Source: Sisyra terminalis
Taxonomy: Eukaryota > Arthropoda > Insecta > Neuroptera > Sisyridae
Assembly: GCA_958496175.1 (NCBI GenBank)
Contig: OY292278.1
Span: forward strand, 34,348,001 to 34,412,000
Direction of reading: 5' to 3'
Length of the DNA stretch: 64,000 nt
In this document: one piece after another, positions 56,634-64,000 of the stretch
How positions within the stretch are numbered: position 1 is the stretch's first letter
Layout: every line of letters starts with the position of its first letter
Notes under the pieces: model-generated
What the model was told of the DNA's origin: nothing
Databases searched by the model: none
What the model saw: the letters and a program-made list of their open reading frames with translations, nothing else
Translations under genes and position numbers: made by a program

Positions 56634-59629
56634 ACTTTATGGTATATCGTGATGAATGTCTCATAGTGTTATAGCTTTTTATTTTGATACCCTTTGATTC
56701 AAAACAATTCTGAGGCTCATGAATTCAACAAAGAAAAGCACTTTTTCGAAAAAAGTATTCTTTAATTTATTTTTTAAGACAGTTTTGAAGGTGAAACCAC
56801 AAAAAGCACCCAAATTATCGTTAAATTACAGCAAATAAAAGTCAGTTGAGACCAATAGTCTCTATATCATTTTGAAGTATAATACTTTGAAATTTATCAA
56901 AAATGCAGCTCCATGTAATTGGGAGGTTTAAACGATAAAATTTGTTGTTTTTAAGTCTTAAAAAAACAATTTATATACTAATAGGTACTTGGAATAAATA
57001 TTTGTTTGAAATTTGAAATTTGTTAACCTTTGATTAGAAAACGAGGTTTTATGAAACTGATAATTTCTATGATAATATTTTTATAATAATGTTCCGACGA
57101 AAATTAGAAAAAAATGCTTCAGTTTTATAAGATAAATATACATCTGGCATTTCATTTACTTCCATCTTAATAAAATATTATGTTTCAAAAACTTTACTTT
57201 ATCCAGTTATTTTTATTTTCTTTGACCTATATAAATGCATTGAAATTGTTTGATTAAACACCAAACCACGTCAGTTCCCAACAAACAAGCCAAAACTGTA
57301 TTAAAGATAAAGTAGATATAAATTCCAAAGTTGTGTGAATTATTCACCCATATCCTTGTAAAAAATATCTCATTTCCAATAAGTAATTATATGGTAAGAC
57401 GAGAAAAGTTTCGGGAAAAGAAAACGAAGGTTCTGACCTGATTTTTTAATCCACGGGCATATCGCAACTGGGAAATCTGCTTTATAGTTTGTGGGATATG
57501 AACTATAGATTTTATTTTCTCAATACAATAAGAAAAGCTTGAACAATATTTCGACAGAACAAAGCGATAATATGTATCTTTGTGTTGTTGTATCAGCTCA
57601 CTAACTCATTCAAATTTTTCTCAAGATCAATTCACGATCACGTTGCATTCAATCTCATCCTTTAAATGCATACAAAGACCGAGAAGCAAACAAGTCATCG
57701 ACCTTTTGATTGTCCCCGAACATGCATGTGGATACTACGACAGTTGTATTAAAATCGTTATCATTATTTTATTTTCGATTTTAGAATACCTTGATTGAAT
57801 TATTTCATAATTTCTTTCCCTTGTCATCTTATTTGATATTAAAATATCAAATTATTTTCGTCCATAAAATTGAATCTGATTATAATGCAACTATAATAGC
57901 GTTTTTATACTACTTATGTCTTCTATATTTGTAGAAAATTAAATAAGAATTATTAACATTGTAAATTCACCTTCAGGTTGTTTAATTCGAGTATTTCAGT
58001 CTCCTTGAGTAGCTTTTTTAAGAGTATTAACTTTTGCAATTTAAACTACTTAATCAAACGAAATATAATTAAAATACTAATAACTTTAAGATTTGAACAT
58101 GAGTCATAGAAACCAAAATTTTATCTTTGCATTTTTCATACCTCATGATTTCATGTCGTTATTTACTAATTGGATACCAAATTAATTTATAAGATTATGC
58201 AAAAAATCATAAAAGATGACTAATTTTTTCAAAGAAAAATACATTCGTTTTAAAAAATATTACCTTATGGAACTAAATAAATGAGCATATTTCGAATGAC
58301 ATTTTTGATTTTGGTGAAAATTCCAGTCTGTAATATTATTTACTCACGAAACAATATTGATATCACTGACGAGGTTTCAGAGTTAATGCTCCCATTGAAA
58401 ACTTTTTCAATGCTCCGTTAATCCTTTGAAAACTTTTATTCAATTTTACCCAAAAGCTTCACCATACAATAAATAATTTTTTTATCTATACAGATAATAA
58501 TATCCTCTATAGAAATTTGTAAAAAATTACATTTTTAAATAAAAAATTATATTTTCAGTGCATATTTATTGATGTTGTCGGTGAAAAAATTTTATTCAAT
58601 AAAAGTGAACTGTAAACATTACGTTTTTATTTAGGAAAATTTTCTTTTCAAAAGCACAAAACTAGTTTATTTGCTATATAATTATTTTAATTACTCAGCT
58701 ACCTATTTAATAGCGTCATAAATCAAATAATTAAAAGTTACAACTCTTAAATTTTATGGTTTGCTAGATATAGTGGCTATTTCTTTCGTACGTATATTGG
58801 CATTAGTCAAAAGTATGACTATATGCGTAATGAAAAGGAAAAAAGAAAATGTCTGGCAGTTAACGTAGCATAATTCAACGGAGATTATATGCTTTTCGAA
58901 GCAACACAATATTTGACCTCGTGAAATGCCAAAGAAATACTACCAACAATGACTTCAATTTTGAGATTTGTTTTATTTGGCTTTGTCTATTTTTTAAACA
59001 AAGAATAGTTACAGGTACAAAGAAGCCACAATGACTATAAGGTTATTTTCATCCCATTAAGTGATTTACATTATGAGAAGCAAAAATGATTTATTAATAG
59101 GAGAACATTTGGCTATCTGGGGACTATTCCACGTATATAATTTGTTTGAAGAAATCTATAAAACTACCCTTAATAAATGTTTATAGTATAACTTTATTTT
59201 CTTTACGAAAATCATGCGAGTTTTTTGATGTTTAGATTAGATAAACCTTTTTCAATTCACACGAAATCTCTCCAAGCTATCTTCAGGACTTGGAAATACA
59301 TCCACATTTCAAACGTTACAATTTTGTCCTCCAGCCTCTGGATAAGTATCCATCCTTCTATTTCGTACAAGACAAAACGGAATACATAACACATGCACTT
59401 AACCATTTTTAATCGCAGTTCAAGAGATAAGTTTGATCCACAAATATTTTTCCTATCTTTGTGAAAATTCCTTTGGATGGCTCAATAAAAATAACTTTCA
59501 CGTACTATTTGATTGCTTGATTGCCAGATATGACTGGAAACTGTTTTAGCTCTTTTGGATCACCTGGAGAACTAGGAAATATAAAAAAAACAATTGACAG
59601 GAATTATTCGCAAAACTAGGATGCAATCA
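56634..59629. other. AT-rich stretch, nothing recognised
   Basis: The frame at 57580-57798 is somewhat less AT-rich but carries no recognisable domain or splice context. No repeats of the window's families were seen. Confidence 0.45.
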
Positions 59630-60250
59630 TTCTTTTAGGACGCAGTTTTAAACTGGGCTAGGAGTGTAAAGGAACCCTCACAAGCTTGGCTATCAAAAAC
59701 TAGGTAAACTAGGATGGGTGCTAGGCCATAAGAGCATCAAAGGTAATGAAAAGGCTGACGCCCTTGCCCAGTAAGAATCTCAAACATTCTTCAAAAGTCC
59801 ACAGCCTGTATTTGAAGTTACAAGATCGATAGTGAAAAATATTATCAAGGAATCGGCTTACAAAAATCACTGGATAGCATGGAAGAACACTACCGGACAA
59901 AAGCACAGTAAAAGGATAATGGGAAAGCCATCACAAAAACTTACAACAGAAATATTACGCTTACAAGAAAACAGGTCAGAGTGATAACGGGTCTAATAAC
60001 TGGCTACATGTGGATAACCTAAAATCCGAAAGGTTGAATCGCCTCTCACATTCTACGGGAATGCGGTGCTCTAAATGAATGGAGACATGAGGAACTATGG
60101 ATAATAAACCCTGGAACAGAAATTAACGGAAAGCACTTAGTGCGACGAGTGTTGAGGTTCACCCAGATGCTTGATCTTAACTAGGTGAAGTAGGGACTTA
60201 GGGAAGCACAATAAGCTCTGAGGCTGCAATATTGAGGCTCAACTAACCTC
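59630..60250 (+). pseudogene. Non-LTR retrotransposon relic 2 (RNase H and C-terminal Zn knuckle)
   Basis: With frameshifts: ECKGTLTSLAIKN, then LGWVLGHKSIKGNEKADALA (RNase H WVPGH...GNEKAD motif), a stop at 59772, SPQPVFEVTRSIVKNIIKES, HWIAWKNTTGQKHSKRIMGK, LTTEILRLQ, VRVITGLITGY, and AHILRECGALNEWRHEEL-like sequence ending KHLVRRVLRFTQMLDLN. Same family and same 3' end as the relic at 48002-48690, opposite strand. 5'-truncated and inactive. Confidence 0.75.
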
Positions 60251-60538
60251 TGGAAAACCCATTTATTATACAATAATCATTCTCAAAAAATGATTAACTT
60301 TGGCTGCATAAATCGTATACAATTTGTTAATATGGATTTAATTGGCAACTATCTTACTAAAGAAAAGTTCGCAAATATTTGGAGAAAAAAAAAACAATTT
60401 TAAAAATTGGGAAAATTCCTTAGATCCCACCCAAAGATACGTTTTGAGCAAACCGGATTTGTTGATAATTTTAGTATTTCTCCAAGCAAAATTCTATAAA
60501 TATCAGTTTGTAATTAAATAATTCTGAACATTACAGCT

Positions 60539-60665
60539 TACTGGTGGCCGAGTAGTCAAGGTGACTCTAAAACTAATGGGTGTTCGGTTTGAATTTTGAA
60601 ACGAGCAAATTTTCGATATTTCTGTAATAATGGATTTTTATTAACCCACTTAAACCTTAGTAATT
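60539..60665 (+). mobile_element. tRNA-derived SINE, copy E
   Basis: TACTGGTGGCCGAGTAGTCA then AGG forms the A-box region, and GTGTTCGGTTTGAATTTTG contains the B-box. AAATTTTCGATATTTCTG and GGATTTTTATTAACCCACTT follow. The 3' tail is truncated relative to copy C. Confidence 0.7.
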
Positions 60666-62420
60666 ATGAACATAAAAAACATAAAAAACCTTTGAAAAAT
60701 GAACCCACATTTCACGAATAGAAACATTTTTCAATTCGTGACATTAACGTTTTTCTCTTCATTAATCTAAAAGTTTTTATTTTATATTTAGCATCTCTTA
60801 GAGGCCTAGAAAGATTGAATATTTGAATTTAAGTTTAATATACCTTACTATTTTAGCATTTTTAATAGAAGTGGAGCAAACAGGAAAATTATAATTTTTT
60901 GCAGAGTTAAAGAAAAAGTTATTAATCTTTGTGATTGTTTAAAGGGAACCTGGTTTTCAAACTTTTTTGTTAATAATTTTCCTCAACTTTTAAATTTTCA
61001 CAAAATGTAGTCTAATTTTCTTTAGATACAAATATGAACGTTCTTATTAAGTCATAAAAATTATGTATTTTTTCTGAGAATCATTGAAAAACGTTTCTTT
61101 TTATAAAAATTTTTATTTACAAAAATTATAATTCTATTTTCAAGTCACATTAATTCACTTCTTAATGCTATTACACGTTATTTTTGTCACTAAAATTGTC
61201 CTTAAATACTTAAAATAATATAATTTAATTTTACATGACAGACCTTACGTGAGAACGCTATCTGTCACTCAAACTAGAGTGACATGAATATCATTCATGA
61301 AAGCACAGAAATATCATCAGTAGAAACAATATTTATTTTTTTTGAAATTGAAACTTCTGAAACGTAAATATTCGTTAATAATTCCTAAGCATTTAAGGTC
61401 TTCGACCCTAAAATGCGTAAACTGAATATGAAACATTGACGCTTGAAGATCGATCTATCAAAACTATAATTACGGAGTTATAAAAGTATGATGAAATATT
61501 AATTATTTACAATGCATACAAATAGTGTGGTGGATAACGGGTAGGCTTTTTGAAAAACGCATAATTTCCGGTTATTTGTTTTGAGACTTAAATTTGAAAA
61601 AAAATATAATTGAAAACGATATTACAAACTGTTGGTGAGAAAAAAAATTAATCAAACTCGCTTCTCTGAATATTAAGTAATTAATTATTTGGTCGTCCAC
61701 GGTTTCTAGTCTATGACCCCGAGCTTGAAACAATTATAAGACATATACGGTGTAAGGTTTTAGGTCAGACGTATTTTCAGACGTAACTGAAATATGAATT
61801 AAACAATTCTGAGAAGATTTTTTCCACACCTACGCACGCATTGTTTCTGTTAGAAATAACTATCCTTCACGATCTTTGGAGGGAGACATTGAAAAAATTA
61901 AGATAATTGTTGTAATTATTCATGAATACATCACTTCTTCCGAAAATTGTGGAAAGATATTAATTTTCATTGAAAGTTTATGACTCATAAAAAATTGTCT
62001 TGACGTATTTGAACGAAGAAAATGTTATGCATGTCCCACCTCAAGTTTTCGCCTGTGTGAAATTTTCTTGACAGTTTACATCGCTTAATTATGTTTCAGA
62101 CAAGGAAAATTTATTCTTCGCAAGGGTCAATGATTCAAAATTACCGGAATCATTTTAATAAATAGTTTAAATCAGTTTTCCCAGAAAAAAAGAAACTTTG
62201 CGAAACTTTAGCTGACGCAATTTTTGTTAAATTGACACCAATCTAACAAGGGATTTAATGAATCAATCATTGATTTACTATAGGCATACTAAAAATTTTT
62301 TTCCACGTGAGAAATAACAAAATTTTTAAGGTAGGCCAAACGTGATGATTTTTTGCCAATATTGTAAGGGATAACTGAATAGTTTCCATTGAAATAATAT
62401 GTGTTATGATTGCGTGGTAG

Positions 62421-62585
62421 TTGACGACAAGAACGGAAGAAATCCCACGACTGTCACCAAAGCGTGAACTCCTAATAAAGGCAAATCCAGATTGGATGAC
62501 CGACCGTGAACTTCAAGGACATATCATGCGTTACTTGGCGTTATTTTATTATTTTTCAATAAGGCTCTTTGGCACAAACACCTGA
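62421..62585 (+). other. GC-elevated open stretch, possible exon fragment
   Basis: 54 codons open from just after TAG 62418-62420 to TGA 62585. The first two thirds read like normal protein (EIPRLSPKRELLIKANPDWM, then TDRELQGHIMRY), unlike the AT-biased noise around it. The preceding GGTAG could be an acceptor, but no pyrimidine tract or clear donor is visible. Not recognised. Confidence 0.25.
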
Positions 62586-62984
62586 GAGATTTTATGGCAT
62601 GAACTAAATCATTTTTATTGAGCTTAAATGATCTTGAATAAATTTTTTCTTTGCCATTTACAGTCGAGATAACTCAGACATGTACCACATTTTTTTTTTT
62701 TTTTGATAGACAAACCACAAAAACCACTCGAGAAAATGTTCGTTTGGGTGGGATTTCAAATTTAGTCAAAGAATTTCCTTAACAACAATTTAAAGGTCCT
62801 CACTTCAATAAATAACAGCACATTTCTTGTTTCATAAAATTCAAATGTACACAAAGACAAAAACAATAATAAAAAATGTAATTAAGATCTAGCCTTTTAT
62901 ATCCAAAATTCAAAAGACGGAAAAAAGTTTCTACAAATTTAAAGAATATGCATAAGAAATCAAACAAAAAATATCAACTAAATG

Positions 62985-63345
62985 GATTTGAATTTTTATA
63001 TCTGACAATTGGCATTAAACATATTTTTAAATAAAATTTAAATAATAATTTTTAAAATATTTTAAAATATATTTTATTAAGGGATGCAATTTTTTCCGAA
63101 AAACAGCATTTATATAAGACTAATACAAATATATGATAAATAAGACTAAAAAATTGCTGCTTAGTTATCCAAATTCCCAAAGTGGCAACAAATGCACACC
63201 TTTCCTGAATTTTTATACCGGATAGTTGACATTAAACATTTCTAGTAAAATAAAGGACTTTCCGAATAAAATATACTGAGTTTTCCATAAAATATATTTT
63301 ATTAAGGGATGTAATTTTTTATGAATAGCAGCTTTTATATAAGAC
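62985..63345. repeat. Tandem duplication, about 220-bp unit
   Basis: GAATTTTTATA...GCATTAAACAT (62990) recurs at 63207, and AAAATATATTTTATTAAGGG (63065) recurs at 63289. Each is followed by GATG(C/T)AATTTTTT and TTTATATAAGACT. The offset is 217-224 bases. Confidence 0.75.
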
Positions 63346-64000
63346 TTAGTCCTTGGCCATATTAAGAGACGCGTTATAAGTTTTGTATAAAACCTGAAGT
63401 AAAAGCTGTTTTATTTTGGGTTCATATTTTCGATTGGATTTAACTTTCCTGTACAAATTTTATTATTACGCTTATTACCAACTAGCGTGACCAAAATCAT
63501 ACTTACTAAAAATTAATTTTTTACCATCAAATTAATTAAACATCTTCTTAATTATGGCGAGCTGAATTGTTTAATATTTAATTGAAAGCCCGTTTACTGA
63601 TATTTAAGTTCCCATTTTGCGCAGTATGCTGTCTATGTTACGACAATACTGTACACTGTATTTGTGGAGGATAATCATACGTGAATATTTTTTCTAAGGG
63701 TTATTTGTCTGTTGTGACCACCTCTTTAGCTACTTTTTTTTCAGTAACTTCCACATATTTTCAGTGGGTTTCAAATCAAGGCTATTATCCTAATGTTGGG
63801 TAATAGGGATAATAAACAAGGACCATTGGAGTTTTAATAGACATGGAGGGTTATTTGAATGAGATTTAAAAAAAAAGGATTTTAGCAATGGGATTCAGTT
63901 TGTTATGACATTTTTGGAAACAGTCAAGGAGTAAATTATGAACGGAAGGAGTTTTGAGATTGTTATGTATGACTTTGTAACGTAGTAGGGAGCATTTAGG

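Larger units (their letters stand above)
60666..64000. other. AT-rich stretch with a tandem duplication
   Basis: No gene is supported. It contains a roughly 220-bp tandem duplication (62985-63345) and a GC-elevated open stretch (62421-62585) described separately. Confidence 0.5.

Noticed and set aside
57580..57798. 72-codon plus-strand ORF with six cysteines
   Set aside because: Considered as a small cysteine-rich peptide, but there is no signal peptide, no ATG start and no regular Cys spacing.
59721..59906. 61-codon minus-strand ORF
   Set aside because: Antisense shadow of the RNase H relic on the plus strand.

Overview
The window is AT-rich animal DNA with spliced genes and GT-AG introns. 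A MADF plus ZAD (zf-AD) plus C2H2 protein and a spliced DYRK2-class kinase of the fly smi35A type point to an insect. Species and order cannot be fixed from sequence alone. Two protein-coding genes can be supported, arranged tail to tail. Everything else is introns, intergenic DNA and mobile-element debris.

Region 1 (1-5,129, + strand): intergenic DNA with two copies of a palindromic MITE family, then an eight-exon gene for a predicted 475-residue nuclear DNA-binding protein. Domain order is MADF, ZAD, then three good and one degenerate C2H2 finger. The last exon ends in a short nonsense-like tail, while another frame of the same exon carries the second half of a further finger.

Region 2 (5,130-10,961): gene-poor interval between the 3' ends of the two genes, with three nonautonomous DNA elements. 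One of these supplies the first canonical AATAAA downstream of the kinase gene.

Region 3 (10,962-about 30,300, - strand): a complete class 2 DYRK kinase gene, ten coding exons over 18.8 kb. Every junction is in phase and gives a 608-residue protein with DYRK-homology box, full kinase domain, YTY activation loop and a Ser/Asn-rich tail. The three large 5' introns carry a SINE, a pogo/Tigger-like element nested in a hAT-like element, and an unexplained GC-elevated open island (18,580-18,757). The start codon is followed upstream by a less AT-rich stretch containing a perfect CRE palindrome, the likely promoter.

Region 4 (about 30,300-64,000): more than 33 kb with no gene I can support. It holds a 2.6-kb hAT-like element with matching ends and a decayed internal ORF, two relics of one non-LTR retrotransposon family (RNase H and Zn-knuckle tail), four copies of a tRNA-derived SINE, further MITEs, an E-box palindrome cluster and a roughly 220-bp tandem duplication. 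It may be intergenic or a large intron of a gene outside the window.

I did not find a clearly new biological system. The items most worth a second look are the MADF-ZAD-C2H2 domain fusion with its eroding last finger, the GC-elevated island inside the kinase intron, the tRNA-derived SINE family, and the nested transposons.
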